Shown one piece after another: positions 21,810 to 33,894 of a stretch of 64,000 bases of DNA. Below the pieces are notes generated by a model that made no database searches, had not been told where the DNA came from, and worked only from the letters and a program-made list of their open reading frames with translations. Source of the DNA: Loripinus fragilis (taxonomy: Eukaryota; Mollusca; Bivalvia; Lucinida; Lucinidae); the NCBI GenBank assembly GCA_964019695.1, contig OZ026530.1, forward strand, positions 41,104,944 to 41,168,943, in the 5' to 3' direction. Within the stretch, counting starts at the first letter, position 1, and the number at the start of each line of letters is the position of its first letter. The position numbers and the translations under genes were made by a program.

Positions 21810-23330
21810 CTCTATTTTGATGTTGATTCAAACTTGTGCTGGAGGGGCGGGGACATGCTCTCCCAGAAAAAAAATAAAAAAGATGGTGTGATCTGGTGCA
21901 TTCTGAGTGTTCCAAAGTATGATACTATCAACCAAAAAATAAACCATTTTTTAGGATAATAAATCAACAACCCAACATCTGTGCGATATTTTACTCCAAG
22001 ATCACTCCAGATGCGTACGTTAGCACAAAAAATAAATACATTCACATTTTACAAGTGGGGTCTAGGGGGCAAAAGCCCCCAGAAGGCAAAGAAATGAAAA
22101 AAACTTGTTTACATCAAATATTACATACCAGGGGCGTAGGTAGGTCTGTAATGATGTGGACGAAAAAGTGATAATTCACCGGGGCCGCTGGGTCGAGGTG
22201 AATATCACTTTTAAGGGAGGATAAATTCTTATATATACCGAAATTGAAGTCAATTTGACCTTTCTTTTAAGAATAAAAGTTTGGCTACTTTCACTTTTGT
22301 TGTTAAGGACATGTTCAACCTTCAATATAAGATATCTAAGGACTTTCTCACAAGTTTAAGTAACTGTTTTTAAAATATTATAATGTAGTATTTTACATTT
22401 GCAAACGTATATTAATTATCTTAATGAGGAATATAAATGTAAAATGCTATCATAAAACTTTTTTTACAAATTGTTTATTCAAACAAATAAGCAATCAAAA
22501 CAAATGAAAACTGTTGTAAAAATCATGAGAGTCTTTAATTTACCAGTTGGGAGGAAAAACAGCAAAGCATGTCAATTTCTAGTTTCACATTTATTATGCT
22601 ATTTTTAGCTCTCAAAAGGGTAATATTGCAGAAGTGTCAAAAATATTATCTTCTGGAAGCTAGTTTAAGCTGGTATTCATGCAATATTAACTTGAGGACC
22701 GGTTTAGATCAGTTTCCAGGTAGACATTGAGATTTATAAAGAAAAATAGGGTCAATCAGGAGACAGGATTATCTCCAGTCATATAAAATAAAAAAATATT
22801 CACCATATTAGTCACTAATATCAATTCCGATTAGCTTGTTAGCACGAAAGAAAATACATTTAGATTATGCAAGGAGGGTCTGGGGGCTACCCACCAAAAG
22901 CTGAAGATTTTATTTAAAAAAACAAACGAAATGAAGTCTTTTCCTTAAAGGTTAGATTTTTTTTTTTTACTTTTGCATGGCTCCCTAATTCCCAAAACTA
23001 TGAGCTTGTCCCCGAATCTCTCATAATAATTGCCAGTGCTCCCCAGCTTTTGGTGAATAAATAGCCATTCTCCTCAGATCCCATAAACCTTTGGGGGCAC
23101 CATTTGTAGCTTACACTGGTCGAGTTGCTTAAATAAGATGAAATACTACATACTTGTTGCTTAGGCCAAAAACGTTGCCCGACCATGCCTAATCCCCAAC
23201 CCTTTTCTAGGCAGTGCTAGGGGATTTCTACTGGGTTTTCTAGCTGGGTCATATTGTTTCCCTATCATTCCCATGCAAAAAACTATAATCAAAATACAAA
23301 TGTTTTGGACTTACGGTCCGGTCTGTTTTT
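21810..23330. repeat. Intron filled with diverged dispersed repeats
   Basis: Nothing coding. 22310-22490 resembles 17620-17760. 22530-22760 is the uninterrupted form of the repeat split at 19961-20780. 22970-23110 resembles 390-545. Short GGGGGC(T/A)AAAAGCCCCC-like inverted words occur near 22065 and 22870. Confidence 0.5.
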
Positions 23331-23377
23331 AGCTCACTTGAGCCGCTTCGTCCGTGGAACGTCGTGAGTATTTACTC

Positions 23378-24460
23378 TTCTTTAAACAACATCTCCTACT
23401 TAACAACTGGCCCAAATGCCCTCTTCCAGAATTACCTAAATGGTTCACCTCCGCCAAACAAGATGGCCAACAGAGCTCTAGATAATAATTATTCAAAACG
23501 ACATCTTTTCCTGAACCAATAGTCCAAATTCATAATAACTTCACTGAAATGTTTCTCATAATACCCTTTGCCACACTTGCCAAAACGGATCAGCTACGAC
23601 TATTATGATGGCAGCAAGAGCTATAAATAAGAAATATCTAAAAACGGTATCGTCTCCTGAACGACTAGTCCAAATTCAAAATAATTTCACAGAAATGCTC
23701 TTCTTAATGCCCTCTGCCAAATTTACCTAAATGGGTATAGCTACCAGAGCTCTAGATAAGACATTTATTAAATTGATACCTCCTCATGAACTTCTGGTCA
23801 AAATTAAAAATGTTTTCACAGAAATATTCCTCATAATGACATTTGCCATATTCCCAATAGTTTCGCTCCACCTATTTAATAGACTGCCTGAGCTCTAGAT
23901 TAGACATATATTTCGACGATATCTCCTCCTGAACCACTTGTCAAATCTCAAAGTAAAAAAAAGGCAAAGATCAGGAATCGAAAAATCCAGTACCACATCT
24001 GACCCAGGACACTGAACGGGAATGTGCCATAAATACACGAAAACATCACATACAAAAGAGCCAAGAAGTCAGCCCTTTTGCAAAACAGGTGACCTCAAGG
24101 CTACAAGAAACGCCATCTTTACCTGAACCAGTGGTCCAAAGTCCAAAACAAATCACCAAAAAACGTCCTTATGTTACCTCTGTCAAAATTGCACAGACAG
24201 ATTTGCCTACTATTCAAGATAGCCGCCTGAGCTCTAGATAAGAAACATCTTAAAACGATATCTCCTCCTTAATCACTTCTCCAAATTCAAAATACTTTCA
24301 CAAAATGTTTCTTATAAGGCCTTCATACAAAATTGCCGAACCGGATTTGCTCTGTTGAACAATTTCGCCACCAGAGCTACATGTAAACATAGAAATATTT
24401 ACACCACGTCCAATCCATTGGTCAAGATTCAAAATAATTATACAAAACTTTTATTGATTG
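23378..24460 (+). repeat. Satellite array, unit about 125-147 bp, interrupted
   Basis: Units are marked by GAGCTCTAGATAA near 23470, 23617, 23743, 23888, 24229 and 24372 and by CCTGAAC...CAAATTCAAAAT words before each. Units are strongly diverged. The array is broken at about 23950-24110 by a Penelope-like fragment (minus orientation, ATCAGGAATCG). Confidence 0.8.
23950..24110 (-). mobile_element. Degenerate Penelope-like 3' fragment in the satellite
   Basis: Contains AAAGATCAGGAATCG, TACCACATCTGACCCAGGA and AAGTCAGCCCTTTTG in family order, truncated before the CGGTTTAA part. A further small + strand piece is at about 24715-24800 (TTGATTGTATCGATTCCTGA). Confidence 0.8.
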
Positions 24461-25224
24461 ATCAAATCTACGCTAATCCTTGTTCTTTATATTGTTCAAA
24501 TGATTATACTATGCTGAACAAATATACCTGTAGGATTAAGAGATCAGATGAGCATTTCATGGCCACATGCAACCTTTAACACGGTTATATCTAGGTCTTA
24601 TTGGCGTATATATTCTTCATTTTATGCTTTATTGTCATCAAAATGCTAAACAGATCAGTAAAAGCCTACTGATTAGCATGTTGCTTATAAGCCTTTTAGT
24701 GCTTTATTGTGTTTTCGCGACTTTCTCTTGTGGTGTCCTGAGTCAGGTTTATTACTTGATTGTATCGATTCCTGATATTTTCCTCCTTATTTACTTTAAC
24801 AGGCGCTACATACATGTAATGATAAAATGCTTAAAAATTGATTAGCAGAGAACAAATGATAAATATTTTGCTTTTTAGCTTATAGTGCTTAATCAGCACT
24901 TTTAAGCGGCTGCTAAATAGTCTAAACACCGCAGGCAACAGTTGTGTTGTAGGGAAGTGATCGTTTTACTATACGTAAGGCAGATCGTAGTTTTCGTATG
25001 TGGCCGTGGTCCTTGACTCTAAGGTCCTATTGATGATCTAAATAAGTTGTCGCAATCTAAAATCCATTATGCAAAAAGTAATCATAGCCAGAAATTCAAT
25101 ATAGCTTTAGGAATTATAGCATGTGACCCCCAATATATACAAAGGGCCATCCTGTCTTAACTGTATGAAATTTTATAGGAAATTCCATTGGTACACAATG
25201 GGCTAATTAAGTTGTGTTTTATAG

Positions 25225-25294
25225 TGTTGCTATAGTGAGAAGAAATGTGAGCCAACAGCATATAGAGGAAGGACATATTACAAGTGTGTTACTG
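25225..25294 (+). CDS. Exon: small Cys-rich segment of lectin/sushi gene
   Basis: A 70-bp exon between acceptor GTGTTTTATAG (ends 25224) and donor GTATGT (25295). It encodes CCYSEKKCEP...YRGRTYYKCVT, with four Cys in 23 residues, and is a likely small disulfide-bonded piece. The CYYSRRQCE motif of the previous exon is echoed by CCYSEKKCE here. It begins in phase 0, continuing exon 21349-21459, and ends in phase 1, where joining to the sushi exon at 27801 gives VTVDCG. I know no named domain for it. Confidence 0.65.
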
Positions 25295-25321
25295 GTATGT
25301 ACAGGTTACTTGTATATAGAG

Positions 25322-25662
25322 GATCTTACATGAGTGCTCATGTTTTATTGAATTTATTAAACGAGTTGGGGAAAAGAGATTAAATGCGAGGCTTGCGGAG
25401 CATTTTATCTGTTTTTCGCAACGAGTTTAATAAATTCAATAAAACAAGAGCACGAATGTTACATTCTTTTTATCATATGGCATTAAGATTACTTTGAAAT
25501 TTCATTTCTGCCGTAATAACGTTATACCTTTGTCTTTATGTACGCAACGTTGTTATGGATGTCATAACGTTTCCCGTAAATCTATAAACCACAAGTGGTT
25601 TATAGATTTTATTGCATGGTGTTAGTTCATTCTCATACGCGACGTCATATGATAATGCACAT
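25322..25662. mobile_element. Foldback element with a perfect short palindrome
   Basis: Arms GTTTTATTGAATTTATTAAA (from about 25343) and TTTAATAAATTCAATAAAAC (ending about 25445) are exact inverse copies, flanked by partly inverted GAGTGCTCATG and AGAGCACGAATG words. Nearby, 25578-25609 is a palindrome with 15-bp arms AAATCTATAAACCAC and a 2-nt spacer. CATATG-ATTA words at 25475 and 25648 suggest the whole 340 bp is one unit. Confidence 0.7.
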
Positions 25663-25837
25663 TAGGTACTAACATACACATGGGTGGTAAATCTTGGAAC
25701 TACCAGGAAATTGTGTTAACGTAATTTTGTTCCCAAGCCACATCCGGGACACTTCATGCCGAAAATTGGGTAAACAAGGGTCAGTGTCTTTTTCAGTACA
25801 GTGCCAGTTCGAAGCCCATATCTGTTAAAATTAAATG

Positions 25838-26372
25838 CGATAAACCCATGGCACCGTAAGGAAGAGCCACACAACAATCACGAGATACCAGGAAGACAAA
25901 GCAACCAACTCTCCTTTCCCCATCAAGATGATTGCAAAACTAGGACGGACATAAAGTAACGTACAACAAAACAAAGAGCATTTACAGATCCCACAATGGG
26001 AGTTACAATAAACAACCAGTCAACAAAAACAGAACAACCGCCTTAGAACGGACAACACACTAAGCCACCGGGGTGGGGCTTAAATGCATTTTACTGGTAC
26101 CAAATCACCGCCCTCGATTCTGCTGTTGTTGAAGTATTATAAATATTCAACTCGCATGGAAGTCTCCTAAATATTGCAATGCATCATCATAGAGAAACAC
26201 TCTAATCAAATTAACACACTTTGATGAAACAAAGAAAAGGGCTCACGACTCACAGATAATCAGAGCTAAAGATAATCTCAAGTTGAGCCACGGTGGACCC
26301 AGCTACAGATAAGCAACATCAGGCACTAACCCACCGATTAAAGCTTTACGTCAGAGCCGTCATAGAGTCTGG
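25838..26372 (-). mobile_element. Second subfamily of the Penelope-like element, 3' region
   Basis: Same layout as 3576-4150 but strongly diverged: ACCGCCTTAGAACGGACAAC, a GGGCTTAAATGCATTTTACTGG segment, and at the far end GAGCCGTCATAGAGTCTGGA, which matches the 3' end of the reverse transcriptase frame near 4120-4140. So it reaches from the element's end almost into the coding part. Shorter relatives are at 14870-15068 and 35226-35460. Confidence 0.75.
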
Positions 26373-26864
26373 ATTTTTATATTTTTTTTAATTAAATAAA
26401 TATGTGATATCGGTATATGAAAATGTATTTATTTTCAGACGATGCCAAATTATCACTTATCAGTAATAGCCTAAGCGAAAAAAAACTTTTATGTCAAACC
26501 CTTGCAGTTATAAAATGGTTTATCTCTTGTAAATACAAAATGTGTACTTCAAAAAACATTGATGACTCAGAAAAACTGCTGTATTATTGAATTATACCAA
26601 GCAACTATAACTTGCGACTCCTAGATATACTCAGAAAAACAATTGAAGGATATTTAGATTCAGTCCCATCTCTAACATTCAATACAATAAAAGCTTTACT
26701 AATTATGCATGCATTTCATAGTCCCAGATATCTGCAATCAAAATGGATGCTTTATTTTAGTCACGCTTCAAAGGTTTAAGTACAGTGTAGATTCAAATGG
26801 TTCAACCCTCTATACTGAAAAGTCACAAACGTTCAAAAATGATTGAAACCTATTTTTATGGTTT

Positions 26865-27178
26865 GTCTTGATCCACATCTGAATTAAGGGTGAGGTTGGC
26901 GCCGTTAAACCGGTTTAAGCCCTCCAGTAAAATATTTTACTGACCGTTCCAAGGCGGTACTTCTTTTGTGGATCTTTTATGTTTTTGTTCTGTCTTGTGT
27001 TTGCTATGTTTTGTGCGCGTCTGTTTATATGTGCTTTGTGGTCACCTGCTGGGAAAGGGCTGACCTCTTGGCTCTCGTTTGTGGTGTCTTCTGTGAGTTT
27101 GTCACTTTCCCGTTGGTATCCTGGGTCAGGTGTGGTACTTGATTGTATCGATTCCTGATCTTTGCACCATTACTTACT
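26865..27178 (+). mobile_element. 3' fragment of the Penelope-like element
   Basis: A well-preserved 314-bp copy from TGTCTTGATCCACATCTGAA to TTGCACCATTACTTACTT. It is truncated at nearly the same point as the copy at 29.5 kb. Confidence 0.92.
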
Positions 27179-27800
27179 TGTATTCCATAATGGCTGGCTC
27201 CAAAATCATCGCTGGTCCTCCCTCTAAGAAATGAAGCTGTTGTAAGTGTTTTATTGCAAATTTGTGGTCAAATTTGCCGGGGTATGCCATATTGGTGTGT
27301 TTTTGTTGAAGAAGTTGTCCCATTATTAGGGGAAATGACTGATAAATTGGTGTTAACTTTAGTCTGTGGTCGGAATTAGAACATAAGCAATGACCTGGTA
27401 AAGGTTTCAGCAAAAATTGAGAGCGCTAAATTGTTTGCTTGTGAACTTTGGGTAGAGAGGGTCGGTACATTTGGTGTAGTACTGTATCGTAACCAATGAC
27501 CCGTGAATTTCAATTTGCATTTTGATGAATTGCATAGTGATACATGTAATTCTATCAAATGACAAAAATAATGTTTTTGAAAAATTATATTCCCAAATGT
27601 TATAAAGTCAAAATAATTTTGATATCCTCCAATTATTTTTCTGAGTATATATACGACAGACTATCAAAAATTTATTGCAAACAACAAAATGTATAAAAAG
27701 GGTTATATACTCTCTATGTTACATATAAATGATAGCATATTGAAAAGTATAAAGGTTATTTAAGATGTATAGTACCTACTGTCGTCTTTTTGTTTTATAG

Positions 27801-27885
27801 TGGACTGTGGAAGGTTGTCAGACCCTGCCTACGGTCACGTTACCACCCGCGGTGGAACAACCTTTGAAGATTTGACAGAATGGAC
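27801..27885 (+). pseudogene. Broken sushi/CCP exon of lectin/sushi gene
   Basis: The acceptor TTTTTGTTTTATAG (ends 27800) is followed, in phase 1, by VDCGRLSDPAYGHV...GGTTFEDLT, the first half of a sushi (complement control protein) module: first Cys, the proline-rich turn and the G-T-T-F strand. Then sense is lost near 27878-27886, where sequence of the GGATCCAGAG repeat family begins. An in-frame TGA comes at 27911. The second, third and fourth Cys and the Trp of the module are absent. A normal exon would be about 180 bp. If it is skipped, exon 25225-25294 (phase 1) could still join a later phase-1 exon. Confidence 0.75.
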
Positions 27886-28030
27886 TGGCGGGCCGATGAT
27901 GGCCCAAAATTGAATGATGGCTTGCTTTAAGAATTTTCAGGGGATTGCTATAAAGATCTTTATTTGTGTGATTTTTCAGGAGGGGGGGGGGGGGGGTCCG
28001 GATTCCCCTCTAGATCCGTGCATGCATTCG
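27886..28030. mobile_element. GGATCCAGAG-type element fragment inside the sushi exon
   Basis: Matches the minus strand of 55262-55450: a CCGATGATGGCCC or TGATGATGGCAC word, ATTGAATG, AATTTTCAGGG and GTGATTTTTCAGG, followed by a run of about 15 G, then CTCTAGATCCGTGCATG. Only one end of the family is present. It starts where the sushi homology stops. Confidence 0.7.
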
Positions 28031-29039
28031 CTGGTCGTTCACACTTTCGTGGTGTGGCCCGTTTATACCTAAACCTAAGATGTGATTAAGAACATTGGCC
28101 AACATCTGAAGGTATTATTTTTCATGACGAAAACGTGTTTATATAAGGAAACATAAAATGAAGGTTTGGAAAAAAGGCTTTGGGCCACGAACGAATCTTC
28201 AATAATTTATAGAAATACCATCTTATTTTACGTTATGCATGTTAGTATTCATCTACTTGTAGGTGCATAAGGACAGAAGGTTTTTTTATCTGCTGACTCT
28301 AAATATTATTTGTTTCGTTGAAAAAATAATATTTTTTGAGGTTCTGTTTATGTATATTTGAGAGTGGCACTGTAAAAAGTGAGTGTCATATGCAGGAACA
28401 TTATGAAATATCTAAAGATTTAATACACGCTGTTGGTTTACTTTAGTACTTTTACTGTTTGTTCAAGACTAAAAGTGACTAGTCAACTGGTCATTTTCAG
28501 AGTGTTTTTTTCGCCCCCTCCTCGCCCGACCCTCAATCTGAAAAATCAACTAATAAAAACATTCTTGCATAAGAGAAGCTGCCCGCGACCACTGGCGGCC
28601 ATGTTTTGTTTTTCATGGATAAATTTTGTTTTAGCCATTTCTGTCAAATTATTGTGAATTCTAATCAGTGGTTTCAGAATTTGTTTTAAAGATTCCTTTG
28701 CAGCAATTAAGTAATAGTTATACCATGGGTTGTCCGCCTGTACGCGGAGATACATGTACTCCACTAGATTTTTCGAGTGGATTATCTTAGGTAAATGTGC
28801 ACAAACTATGTTATACCACCTAAATCAATGTAGACCTTGCACATCACGCGATGTTTCGTTATAAAGTTGGTAAGGGTGGTATAATGAGCTGTGCATCCTG
28901 GTGGCCATGTTTTTTGACAAAAGTTCGGGTAAAATTGACCCGTTGATATAGGAAGAATTATCATTTGAAAGCAATTGCTGACTACAGGTGTGGTCTGTCC
29001 GTGTGTAACGACGGCAGGGTCCCAAAATCAAACTTTTCA
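28031..29039. other. Intron, no recognised feature
   Basis: AT-rich sequence. I searched it for the missing second half of the broken sushi module (a CxxGY...C...W...C pattern) and did not find it on the + strand. Confidence 0.4.
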
Positions 29040-29480
29040 CAGGGGCGTAGCTTGATTAATACGCAAATGTACGCAACTTCGGGGACGTTTATGAAGAAAA
29101 AATCTAAAAGGGAGCATTTACAAATAGCGTAGACCCCGATGAGACGCCACAAAACGCAGTGTACCATCAGGGCCTGCGCTATATACCATGCTTACCACAT
29201 TCTTGGTAATGGTGTACAATATTAAATCGTATATGAATCAGGAACTCTTTCATTTCGATAATGGGTGTACACCCTCAAACGGGCTTTAGAACTGATAATG
29301 ACATCATAACTCCATCCAAAATCTTAATTAAGACACATTAGAAATGCTTTTCTACACATATCTTGTGTGTGTGTCATCAAGAAACCTTCAGGACTGGGAT
29401 ATAATAATCCCATATGTTCGTCTCAAATGTGTACGCAAATGCGGTTTTGCGTATATGGTAGCTAAGCCCATGTTTCACAA
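29040..29480. mobile_element. Possible 440-bp TIR element
   Basis: The left end AGGGGCGTAGCTTGATTAAT ACGCAAATG and the right end, minus strand ATGGGCTTAGCTACCATATA CGCAAAACCGC, are roughly inverted over 35 bp. No ORF. The match has several mismatches, so this is a moderate call. Confidence 0.4.
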
Positions 29481-29521
29481 CATGTTTGAGTACTTCGTGC
29501 CCACATGAGCTAAAAATAAAT

Positions 29522-29848
29522 CAAAGTAAGTAATGGTGCAAAGATCAGGAATCGATACAATCAAGTACCACACCTGACCCAGGATACCAATGGGAAAGTG
29601 ACAAACTCACAGAAGACACCACAAACGAGAGCCAAGAGGTCAGCCCTTTCCCAGCAGGTGACCAAACAGCACATATAAACAGACGCGCACAAAACATAGC
29701 AAACACAAGACAGAACAAAAACATAAAAGATCCACAAAAGAAGTACCGCCTTGGAACGGTCAGTAAAATATTTTACTGGAGGGCTTAAACCGGTTTAACG
29801 GCGCCAACCTCACCCTTAATTCAGATGTGGATCAAGACACATAGAAAG
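29522..29848 (-). mobile_element. 3' fragment of the Penelope-like element
   Basis: Well-preserved copy; + strand from AAGTAAGTAATGGTGCAAAG to TGTGGATCAAGACACATAG. The word AAAGT occurs at both borders (near 29520 and 29850), possibly a short target duplication overlapping the element end. Confidence 0.92.
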
Positions 29849-30110
29849 TCAAAAGTATTGCAGAATGCTACCCTTAAACCTTTTTCGACATGAATATGGC
29901 ATTTTTTCTTCTGTTGAAGCAAAATAAAAGTATATTTCACTAATGAGCTACATGTATACTGTTTTACATCACTCGATGAAATAAATGTCACATTTTACAT
30001 CAATAATATATATATTCCTATTATTCTGGAGCAAACATATTTAAAATTTGAATATTGGAGCTAAAATGTTTATGTTTTATTTTGTTTATGACGACATACC
30101 CACACCGAAG

Positions 30111-30297
30111 GGGAGCGTTGACTGTGGTCCATTACCTGACCCTACAAATGGCAAGGTAGTCACACCCATTGGGACAACTCTCGAAAGGTTGGCAACATAC
30201 ACATGCGACGACGGATATGTATTGAGTCAAACAAGCAGCAGAATATGTTTGAGTTCAGGCCAATGGAGCCACACAGCGCCCACATGTGAACCCGTTG
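30111..30297 (+). CDS. Exon: complete sushi/CCP module of lectin/sushi gene
   Basis: Encodes one full sushi module: VDCGPLPDPTNG, then a GTTLERLATYTCDDGY segment, then SSRICLSSGQWSHTAPTCEP. The four Cys, the Gly-Tyr after Cys 2 and the Trp before Cys 4 are in their usual places. The donor GTAAGT follows CCCGTTG (30298) and leaves phase 1, which joins to exon 37425 as PVDCG. The start is uncertain. The best pyrimidine tract leads to the AG at 30110 (phase 0). An AG at 30060 would give phase 1, matching the upstream exons and adding about 17 residues, but has a poor tract. Sushi modules bind proteins in complement, adhesion and lectin proteins outside the cell. Confidence 0.88.
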
Positions 30298-30639
30298 GTA
30301 AGTTGTGAATTTGCTCATAATCAACCCTTTGTATTTTAATGGATTTTTATACTGGTTTGATACAATTAACTTGGGATGATCCATTGTATATATTATAAAA
30401 TAAATATTATTTATGTCTGAAGATCTTTTTTACCCTAATAAGCCGTGTAGACCCTAATAAAATGCCGCATTATGGTATTTAGTGTTTGCCAGTTCCCATT
30501 TAGGGGTTTCCAGTGTACAAAGTCTTAAGAACGTGGTTAGGTTCTTAAATTCTAAGGTAAAACTAGAAATGATGTTTGTGAACCACTATGTCCCCAACCC
30601 TTTGCGTGTCAAGAAGGGTTTATAACACACGGGTCATCT

Positions 30640-31790
30640 TAAATTTTAAGCGTCTAGCTATACTACAAATCAGCCTCCATCAGCTGACTTAATTTGAACG
30701 AAAATAGAATAAAAATAATTGCACCCAGTAATCAGCTGACAAAGTTTGAAGCTGCTAGCTATAAAATGTTTCGAGATACATGTATCTTTATTAAATTTTT
30801 CAGTGCCCAAATTTACAAAGGGCAATAACTTAAAAAATAAAATAACTATTTTTTAATTTTCACCTGGTAATCTACTCATCATCCTCTACCAACTGACCAT
30901 AATTAAAGCTGCTAGCTATGATAATTTTTGAGATATCTTGATTACAAGTTTTAAATGACCAAATTTGCAAAGGGCAATAACTAAAAAAGGGCAATTACTA
31001 AAAAAATACTTTTTTTCTAAATTTTGACCAGTTAATTTGCTCTTTTTCCTCTATCAGCTTACTAAGTTTTAAGCTACTAGCTGTAATAGTTTTGAGATAT
31101 ATTGTATACAAATTTTCAATACCAAAATTTGCATAGAGCAATAACTAAAAAAATCAATTATTGTTTTTAATTTTCTCACCAGGTAATCTGCTCATTAACT
31201 TCTGTCAAAGCTGCTGGCTATGATAATTTTTGAGATATCTTGATTTAAGTTTTCAATGCCCAAATTTACAAAGGACAATAACTTGAAAGAAATAAAATAT
31301 TTTTTTAAAAATTTCACCAGATTATCTACTTATTATCTTCTATCAGCTGGCCAAGTTTGAAGCTACTTGCTGTAATAGTTATTGAAATATCTTGATTACA
31401 AGTTTCTAATGCCAAAGTTTGCACAGGGTAATAGCTCAAGAGATTAGATTAACGTTTTCTTAAATTTTCACCAGGTCATCTACTTATTATCCTCTATAAG
31501 CTGACCAAGTTTAAAGCTCATAGCTGTTATAGTTTTTGAGATATCTTAATTACAAAATATCATTATGATCCTTTAAAAGGGGCATAACTCCACAGAGGGA
31601 GATAATCCAGACTTAAAAAATATGGGTCAATTATTTTTTGATGAGGAATCCATATATGAAATTTCAAAGCTGTATCTTTAAAAAAATAATTGATGCACGG
31701 ACGGACGAATGGACGGACGGACGAACCCAAAGCAATATGCGCCTTCAACTTTTCCAAAGTAGGGGCATTAAAACATAAACAAGCTAATTT
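30640..31790 (+). repeat. Satellite-bearing element, about 150-bp units
   Basis: Six or seven diverged units marked by AAGCTGCTAGCTATGATAAT and TTTTGAGATATCTTGATTAC words near 30750, 30905, 31061, 31207, 31350 and 31515, each with AAAGGGCAATAACT. The array is followed by a GGACGGAC-type microsatellite at 31694-31726. A tandem core next to a short microsatellite recalls the pearl and Helitron-like elements of bivalves; this is inference. Confidence 0.85.
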
Positions 31791-31864
31791 AAACAAGCAC
31801 ATCTAGCATCAAGCCAGCAGCACATCATTTAGATTCGAATCAGCTATTGTATCACTGTTGTACA

Positions 31865-32719
31865 CTAAATTTAATTTCTAAAAATGACTGAGTGAGCTTC
31901 GTGCACAGACAATGCTAGAGTAAAAGTACCCTCATTTCAAAAAGTTAAAATTTTCTACAATATAAAATTCTCCACAGAGACGTTATCTATTTGTATTTTT
32001 GTTTGTTTGAAGATGTTACTGGCTGCCATGGTTTAAGACGAACAAGCTTCAAATGTTTTGCTTCACTCGGACTCCTCGTTTCTTTTACGTAATAGCATGG
32101 AGACAAAAACAACCAGCAAGTAAATTGTAGAAAGTCACCCTTATGCCTGCATTTAATATATGAATGTTTCACTGTTCTGTGTGCCTTATTATCTGCGACA
32201 CAGCATTGAAATTTTCAGCGATTATTCTTTACTACTAGACGTCACTGTTCTAGTTTTGAAATTGAAGAAAGAAAAAAGCAAAGTGTCATCAAATTGATTT
32301 TGTGAGTTTCACATACAAACCAGAAGTGCGCAGCAGTAGTGTAATAGTTTTCATCATAAAAGAAACGAATCAGTTCTATTCTGTTTGGCTTATCTTGTTC
32401 AGATAAATTAAAAAGCATTCAACAATTTTAGCACACGCTACTGATGAATTTCAAAAATTTCGGAAAATAAAGCGTAAAAAGTCTGATTTAATCACAAAAT
32501 CTAAATTTCAAGTGTTTGTGTTTGTTGAAGTCAGCTAGACCAGTTTATTACCAACTGCACTTTAATTTGATAAAAACTTCATTCAAAACCATTTTTCTTC
32601 AAAAGAAAAACAGAGTTTTGCATTTTTAACCAAAACAAACTGTGGATTGAAAGACAACTTTATGGAAAGACCGCTAAACATTTGCTCATTAAACTGCACA
32701 TATACTTAAACCAACTTCA
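31865..32719 (+). mobile_element. 1-kb TIR element, copy 3 (left end damaged)
   Basis: Shares with 55562-56836: GTACCCTCATTTCAAAAAGT, GTTTGTTTGAAGATGTTACT, a TACGTAATAGCATG word, GACGTCACTGTTCTAG, AGTGCGCAGCAG and CTGTGGATTGAAAGACA. It abuts copy 4 directly and in the same orientation. Confidence 0.75.
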
Positions 32720-33845
32720 AATCGGTCGCCTTACATTTTTTACGCTAGTTCAGAAAGCGAAACATAGGGTATACAAAATTCATGTTTTTTAAGTGAAGCA
32801 ATACTTTGCTGAGACTCTGCAAGTTATTTCATTTAGAAATGACGTGTACTTCTTGCACGGACAAAGTTAGAGAAAAGGTACCCTCATTTCAAAAAGTCGC
32901 ACTTTTGATACGATGTAAACCATAACACAAATTAACGTTTTTGTTTGTTTGAAGATGTTACTGGCTAGCGTGATATAAGAAGAATAAACCTCAAAAGTTA
33001 TGATTCCATCGGATTTACCATTTTTGCAACTCAACAACATAAGACAAACACTTTTAGCAGGTTAATCATTGAAATTAAGCTTTAAGTATGCAATTTTCAT
33101 AGAGACTTTGTATGGCTCTGTGCACTTTAGTATCAGCAACACGGCATTGAAATTTTCAGCGATTATTTATTATCACCAGATTTCACCGTCCTTTTATGAG
33201 TATTGAAAAAAACAAAAATATAATGCTACCTTATCGATGTTTAACTCTCACATTGAAACTGGAAATGTACAGTGGTCGTAAAACAACAATCGTCAAAAAT
33301 GAACTAATTTAGTTCTACTGTGTTCGGCCTACATTGCTTAAATAAAAATTAAGTGCATTTAACACTTTTACCAGGAAATACTGGTGAAATTTCAAAAATC
33401 TGGAAAAATTTGAAAAATGCAAAATTTTGAAAATGCGTTAAAAATCCACCATAAGCAAAATTTCAATTGTTTGGTGTTTTTCAAGTCGGACAGACCAGTT
33501 TGTAAACATCTAAACGTCAAGTTTATAAAAACTACTCTTCAAACCATTTTTTCTTAAAAAAAATTGATTTCTGCATTTTTAACACAAAAAACTTTGAAGT
33601 AAAAGAAAACTGTTCAAAACCACTGCTAAACGTTTGCCCATTAAAATGCACATTTATAGGCAAAAAAAAAACATTTTAATTTTTTTGCGTTTGATCAGAA
33701 ATAATGAGTTTGAAAAGTGACTGATTAGAACTTTGTTTTAGTATATTTAGGCAAAACATCATTTCATTGTTATTAGAGCCTGGTAAGAAATAATGAGTTT
33801 GAAAAGTAACCAATTACAAATTTTGTTAAGTGTAAAGTTTAGTAT
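32720..33845 (+). mobile_element. 1-kb TIR element, copy 4
   Basis: Starts GGTCGCCTTACATTTTTTAC, like the left end of the 55.6-kb copy, and ends in GAAAAGTAACCAATTACAAA. The right end is present twice (about 33700-33755 and 33785-33845), a small internal duplication. Diverged from copy 3, so the pair is not a recent tandem duplication. Confidence 0.75.
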
Positions 33846-33894
33846 ATTCACACTGTAACGGTCTGGTTCATTACGTCCCAGTCAACTGCTATGG

